Notes: a model not told the origin generated them from the sequence alone. DNA of 64,000 nt from CAG-877 sp045125935 (GCA_045125935.1 JBGVNW010000014.1:1-64000), one strand, 5' to 3'; shown: positions 9,190-18,056, counted from the first letter of the stretch. A program made the numbers and translations.

Positions 9190-9211
9190 AGGCACGTGAG
9201 GTGCTTTTTTT
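9188..9211 (+). terminator. Probable terminator after rsmG
   Basis: A short GCAC/GTGC stem (9192-9195, 9201-9204) flanked by AAA and a seven-T run. The stem is short, so confidence is moderate. The CACGTG inside is not a parS site. Confidence 0.5.
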
Positions 9212-9237
9212 GATTGTCAAGTGAACCTTAAAAGTTG

Positions 9238-9266
9238 TTGAAATTACAAGAAAAATGTTATATAAT
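9238..9266 (+). promoter_or_regulatory. Promoter for the first parB-family gene
   Basis: TTGAAA (9238-9243), 17-bp spacer, TATAAT (9261-9266), 34 bp before the ATG at 9300, which has GAGGGGAAG as its ribosome binding site. Confidence 0.75.
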
Positions 9267-9299
9267 AAAATGGAGTAAGAATAAAGCGAGGGGAAGACC

Positions 9300-10634
9300 A
9301 TGAATTCAGAAACAAAAGATGAAGTAGTACAGCTATATTTAGATGATATTATTCCTAACCGTTTTCAACCACGTGAAGTGTTTGATGAAAAAGCTTTAAA
9401 GGAATTGGCTGTATCGATTAAAGAACATGGTGTAATTCAGCCAATTATTGTTAGAAATGTAAATGGTAAATATGAAATAATTGCTGGTGAAAGAAGATAT
9501 AAAGCGTCAGCTTTAGCTGGTATGACAAGAATTCCTGCAATTATAAGAAATTTAGATGATAAAGAAAGTTCAAAAGTTGCATTATTAGAAAATCTTCAAA
9601 GAAAAAATTTAAATCCAATTGAAGAAGCCAGAACTTATCAAAAAATTCTTGAAATAGATCAAATGACACAAGAAGAATTAGCTAAAACAATGGGAAAAAG
9701 TCAATCCTCTGTAGCTAATAAATTACGTTTATTATCATTACCAGATGAGGTACAAGATGCTTTACTAAAAGAACAAGTATCAGAGCGTCATGCTAGAGCA
9801 TTACTTATGGTTACTGATACGAAAAAGCAAAGCGAATTATTAAAAAAGGTAATCAATAATAAGATGACTGTTAGAGCATTAGAAGATGAAATAAGTCAAT
9901 TATATCCAAAAGATAATGATGAAGAACCAGAAGGAGATCAATATGTTCAAGTGCCATCTGTATCATCAATTATTGATAAAACACCATTAACTCCAACTGC
10001 TGAAATTTCAGATGAACAAGCAGATTACGGAAAAGTAACATTTGTTCCACCAATGGGTGAAAATATGGAAACATCAGAAAATATAAATAAATATATTAAT
10101 TATGGAGAAATTGATAAGGATAAATTAGCTCAACAAAATAATATCAATAGCAGAACAGATTATTATACTGCTACATCAGTAGCACCAGTAGATATACGCT
10201 CTATGCAAGATAAGGCATTTGATATTAAACCAAACACTAATGAGCCAGTAGCAGCATTAGATAGTTTACTAAATATTAGACAAACAGGTCCAATAAATAG
10301 AGATGTTAATCAAGTTCAAGAAAGACCAAATATTCCGCCTATAGAAACACCAACTAGAAGAGATAGTTCAATGATTGCTGAGTCAAACGGTAAAGATTAT
10401 TTTGGATCACATGATTTAAAAAACATAGAGCTACCAGAAGTAGAGATTCCAGTACCAGCAACAATGAATCAAGATAGTGTACTAAGTATCCCTACAAGTC
10501 CAATAACATCTGATGCAGCAATTTCTAAAATTAAAAATCTTGTAAAAGAATTAGATACAAGAGGAATAAAAATCAGTCTAGATGAAATGGACTTTGGTAG
10601 ATCATATCAAGTCATCATAAAAATTGATAAATAA
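9300..10634 (+). CDS. ParB-family protein in the noc position, with long C-terminal extension
   Basis: 444-residue ParB/Spo0J-family DNA-binding protein. The N-terminal ParB domain has NRFQPREVFDE and the CTP-binding GERRYKA motif (about 20-105). The helix-turn-helix region follows (TQEELAKTMGKSQSSVANKLRLL, about 115-140). In B. subtilis the gene between rsmG and soj is noc, which links nucleoid position to division. This protein sits there but is far longer than Noc (about 280). Residues about 200-390 are Pro/Thr/Asn-rich linker, and a folded-looking end follows (AISKIKNLVKEL...SYQVIIKIDK). Whether it acts as Noc or as a second ParB is unresolved. Confidence 0.85.
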   Translation: MNSETKDEVVQLYLDDIIPNRFQPREVFDEKALKELAVSIKEHGVIQPIIVRNVNGKYEIIAGERRYKASALAGMTRIPAIIRNLDDKESSKVALLENLQRKNLNPIEEARTYQKILEIDQMTQEELAKTMGKSQSSVANKLRLLSLPDEVQDALLKEQVSERHARALLMVTDTKKQSELLKKVINNKMTVRALEDEISQLYPKDNDEEPEGDQYVQVPSVSSIIDKTPLTPTAEISDEQADYGKVTFVPPMGENMETSENINKYINYGEIDKDKLAQQNNINSRTDYYTATSVAPVDIRSMQDKAFDIKPNTNEPVAALDSLLNIRQTGPINRDVNQVQERPNIPPIETPTRRDSSMIAESNGKDYFGSHDLKNIELPEVEIPVPATMNQDSVLSIPTSPITSDAAISKIKNLVKELDTRGIKISLDEMDFGRSYQVIIKIDK

Positions 10635-10636
10635 AC

Positions 10637-10663
10637 AAAAGTAGATAAAAATCTACTTTTTTT
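10637..10663 (+). terminator. Rho-independent terminator
   Basis: Perfect 10-bp stem AAAAGTAGAT (10637-10646) and ATCTACTTTT (10651-10660) with an AAAA loop and a T-run. Confidence 0.85.
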
Positions 10664-10731
10664 GTGAAAAGCGTTTCAAAAAAAAATATTATTTGATACA
10701 ATAAATAAGTAAAATGAAAATGGGTGATTAC

Positions 10732-11520
10732 ATGGGAAAGGTTATATCGTTAGTAAATCAAAAAGGTGGAGTAGGTAAGACTACCACCAGCATCAATCTT
10801 TCTGCATCACTAGCAGTACTAGGGAAAAAAGTTTTATTGATAGATTTAGACCCTCAAGGAAATACAACTACTGGTGTAGGAATAAATAAAGGAGATATTG
10901 AAAGAAGTATTTATGATGTTTTAATAGGCGAATGTAAAGTTACTGAAGCAATGATTAAAACAAAATATAAAAACTTATATGTCTTACCAGCAACAATTAA
11001 TTTAGCAGGAATTGATATAGAATTAGTTGAAAAAAGCAAGCATGAAAATGGATTTAATAAAGGAGAACAATTAAAAGTATGTCTTCAAGATATAAAAGAT
11101 ACTTTTGACTATATCATTATTGATTGTCCACCTTCATTAGGTGTAATAACTACAAATGCTTTGACTGCATCTAATTCCGTAATTATTCCAGTTCAATGTG
11201 AATTCTTTGCATTGGAAGGAATTACGCAATTATTGAAAACAATAATGTTAGCACAAAAAACATTAAATCCTACTCTTGATATTGAAGGAGTATTACTTAC
11301 AATGTTAGATTCAAGAACAAATTTAGGATTTGAAGTAGTTGAAGATATTAGAAAATTCTTTAAAGAAAAAGTATACAATACAATTATTCCAAGATTAGTA
11401 AGACTTACAGAAGCGCCATCACACGGAGAGCCAATTATAGCTTATGATCCAAAAAGTAGAGGATCTGAAGCCTATATAAATTTAGCAAAGGAAGTGATTG
11501 CAAGAAATGGAGACAAATAA
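10732..11520 (+). CDS. parA: Chromosome partitioning ATPase ParA/Soj
   Basis: 262-residue Walker-type ATPase that acts with ParB in origin segregation and regulates DnaA in B. subtilis. It starts MGKVISLVNQKGGVGKTTT, the deviant Walker A motif with its signature lysine. Walker B is YIIIDCPPSLG. The ATG at 10732 follows GGGTGA; an in-frame ATG six codons earlier has no binding site. It overlaps parB by 14 bp, a translationally coupled parAB pair. Confidence 0.96.
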   Translation: MGKVISLVNQKGGVGKTTTSINLSASLAVLGKKVLLIDLDPQGNTTTGVGINKGDIERSIYDVLIGECKVTEAMIKTKYKNLYVLPATINLAGIDIELVEKSKHENGFNKGEQLKVCLQDIKDTFDYIIIDCPPSLGVITTNALTASNSVIIPVQCEFFALEGITQLLKTIMLAQKTLNPTLDIEGVLLTMLDSRTNLGFEVVEDIRKFFKEKVYNTIIPRLVRLTEAPSHGEPIIAYDPKSRGSEAYINLAKEVIARNGDK

Positions 11521-12406
11521 TACTAAAAGACGTGCTTTAGGTAGAGGTTTAGAAGAATTATTTTTCAATGAACCAATGGATTATAGTAAAGTTGAAGAAA
11601 AAATAATTGATGAGACACCAAAAGAAGAAATAACAATGGTAAAGGTTGATGAATTAAGAAGCAATCCATATCAGCCACGAAAAGTATTTGATGAAGAGGC
11701 CTTAAAAGAACTTGCAACATCAATTAAAGAACATGGTGTATTTCAACCAATTATTATTAAAAAAAGCATCAAAGGTTATGAAATAATTGCCGGTGAAAGA
11801 CGTGTTAAAGCTACCAAAATGGCAGGTTTAGAAGAAATACCAGCTATTATTAGAGATTTCACAGATACTGAAATGATGGAGATAGCTTTACTAGAAAACT
11901 TACAAAGAGAAAATCTAAATGCAATAGAGGAAGCTAGTGCATACAGAAAATTACTAGAAACACTTAACCTTACTCAAGAAGAGTTAGCAAAAAGATTAGG
12001 AAAAAGCAGAAGTCATATTACTAATATGCTAGGTTTATTAAATTTACCTGATGAAGTTCAAAAATCATTAGGAAATAAAGAAATTAGTATGGGACATGCC
12101 CGTATAATAAGTAAACTTGAGAATAAAGATCAACAAATAAGTTTAGCTAAAAAAGTATCAGATGATGAATTAAGTGTTCGTCAATTAGAAGAATTGACAA
12201 AATCAAACGAAAGATTTATAAGAACACACGTCATAAATAAAAAAACAAAAAATCCATCATCAGACTACGAATACATCCAAGAAGAACTATGTGAGAAACT
12301 AGGAACAAAAGTAAAAATAACAAGTAATAAAATTGAAATTAGCTTTGTAAATGGAAATGATTTAAATAGATTACTAGAAATCATGAATTTAGAAACAGGG
12401 AGGTAA
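11507..12406 (+). CDS. parB: Chromosome partitioning protein ParB/Spo0J
   Basis: 299-residue ParB. The N-terminal box RRALGRGLEELF binds and stimulates ParA. The CTPase domain has NPYQPRKVFDE and GERRVKATKMAG, then the HTH segment LTQEELAKRLGKSRSHITNML (about 145-165), and a C-terminal dimerisation domain. The start is an ATG at 11507 with AAGGAAGTGA upstream; the frame extends to a TTG three codons earlier. I saw no 16-bp parS consensus in the window. Confidence 0.96.
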   Translation: METNNTKRRALGRGLEELFFNEPMDYSKVEEKIIDETPKEEITMVKVDELRSNPYQPRKVFDEEALKELATSIKEHGVFQPIIIKKSIKGYEIIAGERRVKATKMAGLEEIPAIIRDFTDTEMMEIALLENLQRENLNAIEEASAYRKLLETLNLTQEELAKRLGKSRSHITNMLGLLNLPDEVQKSLGNKEISMGHARIISKLENKDQQISLAKKVSDDELSVRQLEELTKSNERFIRTHVINKKTKNPSSDYEYIQEELCEKLGTKVKITSNKIEISFVNGNDLNRLLEIMNLETGR

Positions 12407-12409
12407 TCT

Positions 12410-13222
12410 ATGATTAAGTTATTTAACATAACAATTAATCTAAAATATATAATATTACCAACAGTTTACATAGTCTTAGGATTTATATCATATTATGCAA
12501 TAAAAAAACTACTAGATAAAGCTTTTAAAATTGAAAAATTCGGCTTAAAATCACATAAGCAGCGAGCAACAACTATAAAAATATTAATTCAAAATATGGT
12601 CAAATACATAATAGTAGTATTCGTTGCTTTAGGTATTCTTTCTGTGTATGGAGTAAATGTTAAATCAATAGTAGCAGGATTAGGAATAACAACTGCAATT
12701 ATAGGTTTAGCTTTTCAAGATTTTGCAAAAGACATTATTGCAGGGATTTCAATTATAACTGAAGGACAATATGATATAGGAGATACAATTGAAGCTGAAG
12801 GATTCATGGGTGAAGTTATTTCTTTAGGATTAAAGACAACAAAGATAAGAAATTACAAAGGTGCCATTAAAATTATTTCCAATCGATATATGGATAAAGT
12901 AATTAATTATAGTCTAGAAGATTCTTTAGCAATAGTAGATATTGGAATTGGTTATGAGTATGCACCAGAAGAAGTAGAAAAAGTATTAAATAAATTAGCA
13001 AAAGAGCTAAATGGAAAAATTCCAGAAGCAACAGGAGATATCGAAATTTTAGGAATAAATAATTTGGCAGACTATTCAGTAGTATATAGAGTGACTGTTA
13101 AAGTAAAACCAATGAAATATACTGCTGTAGAAAGAATGTTAAGAAAAGAAATAAAAAAAGCTTTAGACGAAGCTAATATTTCAATACCATTACCACAAGT
13201 AGAGGTGCACAATGGAAAATAA
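12410..13222 (+). CDS. mscS: Small-conductance mechanosensitive channel (MscS family)
   Basis: 270-residue membrane channel that releases solutes under hypo-osmotic shock. Three transmembrane helices lie at about 11-32, 63-85 and 88-115. The pore helix is GLGITTAIIGLAFQDFAKDIIAG, the typical Gly/Ala-rich TM3. A cytoplasmic beta/alpha vestibule follows (GDTIEAEGFMGEV, NYSLEDSLAIVDIGIGYE). It starts 3 bp after parB and overlaps the DUF951 gene by 11 bp. An MscS-like gene near parB is common in Bacillota. Confidence 0.9.
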   Translation: MIKLFNITINLKYIILPTVYIVLGFISYYAIKKLLDKAFKIEKFGLKSHKQRATTIKILIQNMVKYIIVVFVALGILSVYGVNVKSIVAGLGITTAIIGLAFQDFAKDIIAGISIITEGQYDIGDTIEAEGFMGEVISLGLKTTKIRNYKGAIKIISNRYMDKVINYSLEDSLAIVDIGIGYEYAPEEVEKVLNKLAKELNGKIPEATGDIEILGINNLADYSVVYRVTVKVKPMKYTAVERMLRKEIKKALDEANISIPLPQVEVHNGK

Positions 13223-13412
13223 AAATTTAGAATATACTTTAGGAACAAAAGTAATAATGAAAAAGCCCCATCCTTGTGGTACAAATGAATGGGAAATCAC
13301 AAGACTAGGCGCTGATATAAAAATTAAATGTATAAATTGTGGAAGAGTAGTCCTAATTCCGAGAATAGAATTCAACAAGAAATTAAAAAAAATAATCACG
13401 GAGGAGGGATAA
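13212..13412 (+). CDS. DUF951 family protein
   Basis: 66-residue protein of the small DUF951 family, known by the opening MKKPHPCGTNEWEITRLGADIKIKC and the later C-x-x-C (CINCGR). The cysteines (CG..., CINC) suggest a metal site. The family is usually found near ychF at the Bacillota origin, as here. Function is unknown. The start has GAGGTG and lies inside the end of the MscS gene. Confidence 0.85.
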   Translation: MENKNLEYTLGTKVIMKKPHPCGTNEWEITRLGADIKIKCINCGRVVLIPRIEFNKKLKKIITEEG

Positions 13413-13415
13413 AAC

Positions 13416-15011
13416 ATGTTAGGAAAGAGAAAGTTAAAATTAAAGAAATTTCATTTAAATCCAATTACATCATTTCTTTTTATGACATTTATCGTAGTTA
13501 TTTTAAGTGCTATTCTTTCCGCATTTGAGATGCAAGCAACTTATAATGTTGTAAATTCTAATACAAATGAATTAGAACCAACATTGGTAGTTGTTGAAAA
13601 CTTACTAAGTTTCGATGGTATGAAATTCATGATAAGTAATGCCACTAAAAACTTTATTAGTTTTGCTCCATTAGGAATGTTATTAATAGCTCTAATAGGA
13701 ATAACAATAGCAGAAGCAACAGGTTTTATTGAAACATTTTCAAGAAGAGTACTAAGAAAAATTCCAAGAGAATTACTAACTTTTATAATTATTTTTATAG
13801 CAACATGTTCTTCTCTAATCAATGAAATAGGTTACGCAATTCTAATACCACTAGTAGCATTAATTTATTTTATCAATGATCGAAATCCAATATTAGGTAT
13901 AATTACAGCATTTTGCGGTGTATCATTTGGTTATGGAGTATCTATTTTTGTTGGTACAATGGAAGTATCATTAATAGAATATACAAAAAGTGCTGCAAGA
14001 TTAATTTATGAAACACGACACATTCCATTAAGTTCTAATCTAATATTTATAATTGTAGCAACAATCATCTTATCAATAGTAGGAACTATCATTATCGAGA
14101 AAATAATAGCTCCTAAAATAGGAAGATACAAAAAAGAAGAGGAAAATGCTAAAACAGAACAATATAGAATAGTCGATATTGAAATAGATGAACAATCAAA
14201 AATTGAACAAGAAAAACGAGAAAAAACAGGTTTAAGATATGCACTTATTGCTGCAATAATCTTTATATTAATATTCATTTATACAATAATACCTGATTTA
14301 CCATACTCTGGTATGTTATTAGATATGACAGAAAGTACGTACCTAAATCAATTATTTGGAGAAAGTTCGTATTTCCAAGATGGATTTACTTATATGATAT
14401 CGCTATTATTCTTTATTACTGGTATTGCTTATGGCTTTGGAGCACATTCAATTAAAAATGATCACAAACTAATTACAAAAGCCGGAGAAAACTTTTCAAA
14501 ATTAGGAAGCATCTTTATATTGATGTTTGTAATTGCGCAGTTTATAGCAGTATTTAAAAAGAGTAATATTGGTACAGTAATAACTGCATGGTTTGCTAAT
14601 TTACTTGGAATGTTAGAATTTTCAGGTCTACCACTTATAGTAGTAACAATGTTATTGATTGGACTTGCTAATTTTGTTTTAACAGGTCCAGCATCTAAAT
14701 GGATAATATTTGCACCTGTAGTAGTTCCAATGTTTATGCAGTCAAATATATCTCCTGAATTTGCTCAGATAGTTATGAGAGCCGGAGATTCTCTAACAAC
14801 AGGTTATACTCCGTTACTGGCAAACTTTGCCATCTATATTGGTTATTTAAATATGTATAATTTAAATAAAACAAAACCATATACTATAAAAAAAGCATTA
14901 AGTTTTGTAACACCATACTTCTTATTAATATCATTAACTTGGATATTATTAGTAATAGGATGGTACATTACTGGATTACCAATAGGACCTGGAGTATATC
15001 CAACAATCTAA
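13416..15011 (+). CDS. AbgT-family transporter (p-aminobenzoyl-glutamate type)
   Basis: 531-residue integral membrane protein with about 10-12 hydrophobic segments. The AbgT pattern is clear: an N-terminal HLNPITSFLFMTFIVVILSAI helix, a long outer loop with FDGMKFMISNATKNFISFAPLG, the re-entrant NEIGYAILIPLVALIY region, and a C-terminal TGPASKWIIFAPVVVPMFM with GYTPLLANFAIYIGYL. Members take up p-aminobenzoyl-glutamate or export sulfonamides; which applies here is unknown. It follows DUF951 by 3 bp with GGAGGAGGG as binding site. Confidence 0.88.
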   Translation: MLGKRKLKLKKFHLNPITSFLFMTFIVVILSAILSAFEMQATYNVVNSNTNELEPTLVVVENLLSFDGMKFMISNATKNFISFAPLGMLLIALIGITIAEATGFIETFSRRVLRKIPRELLTFIIIFIATCSSLINEIGYAILIPLVALIYFINDRNPILGIITAFCGVSFGYGVSIFVGTMEVSLIEYTKSAARLIYETRHIPLSSNLIFIIVATIILSIVGTIIIEKIIAPKIGRYKKEEENAKTEQYRIVDIEIDEQSKIEQEKREKTGLRYALIAAIIFILIFIYTIIPDLPYSGMLLDMTESTYLNQLFGESSYFQDGFTYMISLLFFITGIAYGFGAHSIKNDHKLITKAGENFSKLGSIFILMFVIAQFIAVFKKSNIGTVITAWFANLLGMLEFSGLPLIVVTMLLIGLANFVLTGPASKWIIFAPVVVPMFMQSNISPEFAQIVMRAGDSLTTGYTPLLANFAIYIGYLNMYNLNKTKPYTIKKALSFVTPYFLLISLTWILLVIGWYITGLPIGPGVYPTI

Positions 15012-15031
15012 CACCCAATGGGTGTTTTTTC
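15011..15031 (+). terminator. Terminator after the AbgT gene
   Basis: ACACC (15011-15015) and GGTGT (15021-15025) with a CAATG loop and a run of six T. The first base is the last base of the stop codon. Confidence 0.65.
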
Positions 15032-15134
15032 TTGAAGAAAATTTAAACATAAGCTATAATATAGCGACAAAGAGAGGAATATTATATCAAATAAAAAAAT
15101 TTAAAGTCCCACTATTTAAAGACATAATGAATAT

Positions 15135-15142
15135 GATATAAT
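15135..15142 (+). promoter_or_regulatory. Extended -10 promoter for ychF
   Basis: TATAAT at 15137-15142 follows TGA (15134-15136) as an extended -10, with a weak TTTAAA -35 at 15115-15120. A second TATAAT at 15055-15060 may be an additional upstream start. The 154-bp gap holds nothing else obvious. Confidence 0.55.
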
Positions 15143-15165
15143 CATAAAAGAAAAGAGGTATAAAT

Positions 15166-16266
15166 ATGAGTTTAACAGCAGGTATAGTAGGATTACCAAA
15201 CGTAGGAAAATCAACATTATTTAATGCAATTACAAATCAAAAAATATTAGCAGAAAATTATCCTTTTGCAACAATAGAACCAAACGTTGGTGTAGTTACG
15301 GTTCCTGATAAAAGAATGGAAAAATTAAAAGAAATGTATGAACCAAATCGTTATATTCCAACAGCTTATGAATTTACTGATATAGCAGGACTTGTAAAAG
15401 GAGCATCACAAGGAGAAGGACTAGGAAATAAGTTCTTATCTCATATCCGTGAAGTTGATGCAATTGTTGAAGTAGTAAGATGTTTTGATGATGGTAAAAT
15501 AATTCACGTTGAAGGTAACATTGATCCAATTAGAGATATTGAAACAATTAATTTAGAATTAGCTATAGCAGATTTAGATATAGTAAATAATCGTCTAGAT
15601 AGAGTTGCTAAAAAAGCTAGAACTACCAAAAATAAGGATGATTTACTAGAAGTAGAAATCTTAGAAAGAGCAAAAAAGGCTTTAGAAGAAAATGTTCCTC
15701 TTCGCCAATTAAATTTTACAGATGAAGAAAAGAAAATTATTAAATCATATAGTTTTTTAACTTTAAAACCTATTATTTATTTAGCAAACATAAAAGAAAG
15801 TGAATTAGGAAATCCAGATAATGAATATGTAAAAATGGTTAAAGACTATGCTTCTAAAGAAAATGCACGTGTAGTTAGTTTGTGTGCCAAGGTTGAAGAA
15901 GAGTTAAGTGAACTTACAAAAGAAGAAAAGGAAGAAATGTTAGAAGGTCTAGGGCTAGATGGTTCAGGCTTAGATAAACTTATAACAGCAACTTACGATA
16001 TTTTAGGCCTAGCAACATATTTTACAGTAGGAAAAGATGAAGTACGTGCTTGGACATTTAGAAAAGGAATGAACGCCAAAGAATGTGCAGGTATAATACA
16101 TACAGATTTTGAAAGAGGCTTTATTCGTGCAGAAGTTATTTCATATAATGATTTAATTGAATGTGGAAGTGAACTTAAAGTAAAAGAAGCTGGAAAGGCT
16201 CGCTTAGAAGGAAAAGAATACTTAATGCAAGATGGTGATATCTGTCACTTTAGATTTAATGTTTAA
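15166..16266 (+). CDS. ychF: Redox-regulated ATPase YchF (Obg-related)
   Basis: 366-residue ribosome-associated P-loop protein that prefers ATP to GTP. G1 is GLPNVGKST at 9-17, G3 is DIAGLVKGASQGEGLGN, and the NxxE element characteristic of YchF (NIKESE) replaces the guanine-specific NKxD. A TGS-like domain ends the protein (about 280-366, FTVGKDEVRAWTFRKGM, DGDICHFRFNV). Length is normal for the family. It is followed 8 bp later by the YfiH-like gene. Confidence 0.96.
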   Translation: MSLTAGIVGLPNVGKSTLFNAITNQKILAENYPFATIEPNVGVVTVPDKRMEKLKEMYEPNRYIPTAYEFTDIAGLVKGASQGEGLGNKFLSHIREVDAIVEVVRCFDDGKIIHVEGNIDPIRDIETINLELAIADLDIVNNRLDRVAKKARTTKNKDDLLEVEILERAKKALEENVPLRQLNFTDEEKKIIKSYSFLTLKPIIYLANIKESELGNPDNEYVKMVKDYASKENARVVSLCAKVEEELSELTKEEKEEMLEGLGLDGSGLDKLITATYDILGLATYFTVGKDEVRAWTFRKGMNAKECAGIIHTDFERGFIRAEVISYNDLIECGSELKVKEAGKARLEGKEYLMQDGDICHFRFNV

Positions 16267-16274
16267 GGAGAAAA

Positions 16275-17060
16275 ATGAAATCGCAAATTAAAATATTTGA
16301 AACTGGTATTAATGAAGGCATAATGAGTCGTAATAAGAAATTTTATCCTGAAGATATGTCACAAGATGATATTAATAAATTATTTTTAGAAACAAGAATC
16401 AAAGCAGGAAAAATACATAATTTTGATGGCAGAAAAATTTTTCAAGCAAAGCAAAAAACAGATACTAATAATGTTAAATATGAAGATGGAAAATATATTG
16501 TATTAACTACTGAACATATGCAAAAAGAAGATTATTGGTATGAAGATTTGCCAGCCGATATTTTAATTATTTCAAATAAATATCAAAACATTGTTGTTGG
16601 CAATCAAATGGCAGACTGTCCAATCGTTATAGCTGAAGATAGAAAGCTAGGCGTAACAGCTCTTGCACACTGTGGAGCAAGCTATATAAATAGAAAACTA
16701 CCAGTTCAAACAATAGAGGCATTACAAAAAGAATATAATAGTAATCTATCAGATATTTACGTATATATTACTAGTTGTGCAAGCAAAGATAACTATATTT
16801 ATGATTGCTATCCAAAATGGGCAACAAATAAAGAAGTATGGCAAGATTCAATAATAGGAATTAATGATAATTATCACATTGATATGCAAAAGGCCATAAT
16901 AAACCAATTAAAAGAAATAGGAATAATCAATATAGACTATAGTGTTATTGATACAGTAACAAGTCCTAAATTTTATTCACATAGCGCTTATGCTAAAGGT
17001 GATGAATCTAAAAAAGGTCAAAATTTTGTTGGTTTTTACTATATAAATGAAAATAAATAG
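16275..17060 (+). CDS. YfiH/LACC1-family purine nucleoside phosphorylase (divergent)
   Basis: 261-residue protein resembling the multicopper-oxidase-like YfiH family (PF02578), whose studied members act on purine nucleosides. Conserved features: MADCPIVIAEDRKLGVTALAHCGA (about 115-138, with Asp, Cys and His metal/catalytic residues), and the C-terminal YSHSAYAKGDESKKGQNF in place of the usual Y-S-x-R-R-x-G-x-T-GR. The family's GP-C-IGPCCYEV motif is degenerate (TSCASKDNYIYDCYP). Sequence is unusually far from the family, so enzymatic activity is less certain than the fold. Confidence 0.7.
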   Translation: MKSQIKIFETGINEGIMSRNKKFYPEDMSQDDINKLFLETRIKAGKIHNFDGRKIFQAKQKTDTNNVKYEDGKYIVLTTEHMQKEDYWYEDLPADILIISNKYQNIVVGNQMADCPIVIAEDRKLGVTALAHCGASYINRKLPVQTIEALQKEYNSNLSDIYVYITSCASKDNYIYDCYPKWATNKEVWQDSIIGINDNYHIDMQKAIINQLKEIGIINIDYSVIDTVTSPKFYSHSAYAKGDESKKGQNFVGFYYINENK

Positions 17061-17108
17061 TTAGTTTAATACTAAAATGCAATTTTTATAAAATAATTGA
17101 AATTTAAA

Positions 17109-17137
17109 GGTATAATGCAAGTTATATCTTTATTTTT
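17109..17137 (+). terminator. Probable terminator after the YfiH-like gene
   Basis: GGTATAA (17109-17115) can pair with TTATATC (17122-17128, one G-U) and is followed by TTTATTTTTT. The stem is AT-rich, so it is a moderate call. Confidence 0.5.
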
Positions 17138-17160
17138 TAATGAAAAATGAAAATAAATTA

Positions 17161-17189
17161 TAGACAAAAAGACATAGATTTGCTATAAT
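17161..17189 (+). promoter_or_regulatory. Promoter for rpsF-ssb-rpsR
   Basis: TAGACA (17161-17166), 17-bp spacer, TATAAT (17184-17189) with TGC extended -10. Transcription would start near 17195, giving a leader of about 60 nt. Confidence 0.75.
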
Positions 17190-17193
17190 ACAT

Positions 17194-17250
17194 CCGAGTA
17201 TTTAAAATACTCCTTGCTGTATTTACAGCCGAATAGTCCAAAAGGAGGTG
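17194..17250 (+). promoter_or_regulatory. Structured 5' leader of rpsF, candidate S6:S18 autoregulatory element
   Basis: Three pairings are visible. Hairpin A: GAGTATT (17196-17202) with AATACTC (17206-17212). Stem B: CTCCTT (17210-17215) with AAGGAG (17242-17247), which would bury the rpsF ribosome binding site. Hairpin C inside B: GCTGT (17216-17220) with ACAGC (17225-17229), followed directly by CCG (17229-17231) in the 3' bulge. A CCG bulge next to a hairpin is the known recognition element of S6:S18 leaders in Bacillota. Hairpin A and stem B overlap at ACTC, so they are mutually exclusive. Binding is inferred. Confidence 0.65.
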
Positions 17251-17257
17251 CAAGAAA

Positions 17258-17545
17258 ATGAATAAATATGAAATTATGTTTATCGTAAGACCTGATATGG
17301 AGGAAGCAGAAATTAAAAAGACTGCTGAAGAAATGAAAAAAGTTTTAACTGATAAAGGAGCTAAAGCTTTAGAAGAAAAACAAATGGGTCAAAGAGAACT
17401 AGCTTATGAAATTAACAAATTCAAAACTGGATACTATTATTTATATATAGTTGAAGCTAACGCTGAAGCAGTTAAAGAATTTGACCGTGTTGCTAGAATT
17501 AATGAAAGTTTACTTCGTCATCTAGTTGTAAAAGTAGAAGACTAA
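17258..17545 (+). CDS. rpsF: 30S ribosomal protein S6
   Basis: 95-residue bS6 beginning MNKYEIMFIVRPDMEEAEI and ending with the LLRHLVVKVED strand. It binds S18 on the 30S platform. A strong AGGAGGTG precedes the ATG. It is first gene of rpsF-ssb-rpsR, and the leader may be repressed by the S6:S18 pair. Confidence 0.97.
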   Translation: MNKYEIMFIVRPDMEEAEIKKTAEEMKKVLTDKGAKALEEKQMGQRELAYEINKFKTGYYYLYIVEANAEAVKEFDRVARINESLLRHLVVKVED

Positions 17546-17561
17546 GAGAAAGAGGTATATT

Positions 17562-18041
17562 ATGAACAAAGTATTTTTAATTGGAAGACTTACAAGAGAT
17601 CCTGAGTTAAGATACACTGGTAATAATACAGCTGTAGCAACATTTTCATTAGCTGTTAACAGAAACTTCGCTAATCAAGCCGGAGAAAGAGAAGCAGACT
17701 TCATAAATATTGTTGTTTGGAGAAAACAAGCTGAAAATGTTAAAAATTATTTAACACAAGGTAGTCAAGTTGCTATCGATGGTAGAATTCAAACAAGAAG
17801 TTATGATGATAATAATGGACAAAAAAGATATGTTACAGAAGTTATCGCTGATAATGTAGAATTCATAGGATCAAAATCTTCCTCAACTAATTCTAATAAT
17901 GCAGGGTATTCACAAGCAAGTGGACCTACACCATACGATTTTGGTAATGTGCCAGAACCAAAAGGAACAGACGTTGAAAGTAATCCTTTTGCAGATTTTG
18001 GAGCAAGTATTGAAATTAGTGATGATGAATTACCATTCTAA
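17562..18041 (+). CDS. ssb: Single-stranded DNA-binding protein
   Basis: 159-residue SSB. OB-fold about 1-108 (MNKVFLIGRLTRDPELRYT, FINIVVWRKQAENVKNYL, GSQVAIDGRIQTRSY), a Ser/Asn/Pro-rich linker, and the acidic tip ISDDELPF that recruits replication and repair partners. Lying between rpsF and rpsR is the conserved arrangement. Confidence 0.97.
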   Translation: MNKVFLIGRLTRDPELRYTGNNTAVATFSLAVNRNFANQAGEREADFINIVVWRKQAENVKNYLTQGSQVAIDGRIQTRSYDDNNGQKRYVTEVIADNVEFIGSKSSSTNSNNAGYSQASGPTPYDFGNVPEPKGTDVESNPFADFGASIEISDDELPF

Positions 18042-18056
18042 AAAGGAGGAAAGACG

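Noticed and set aside
9192..9204. CACGTG core after rsmG as a parS site
   Set aside because: The flanks do not match the TGTTTCACGTGAAACA consensus; the sequence is part of a terminator-like hairpin.
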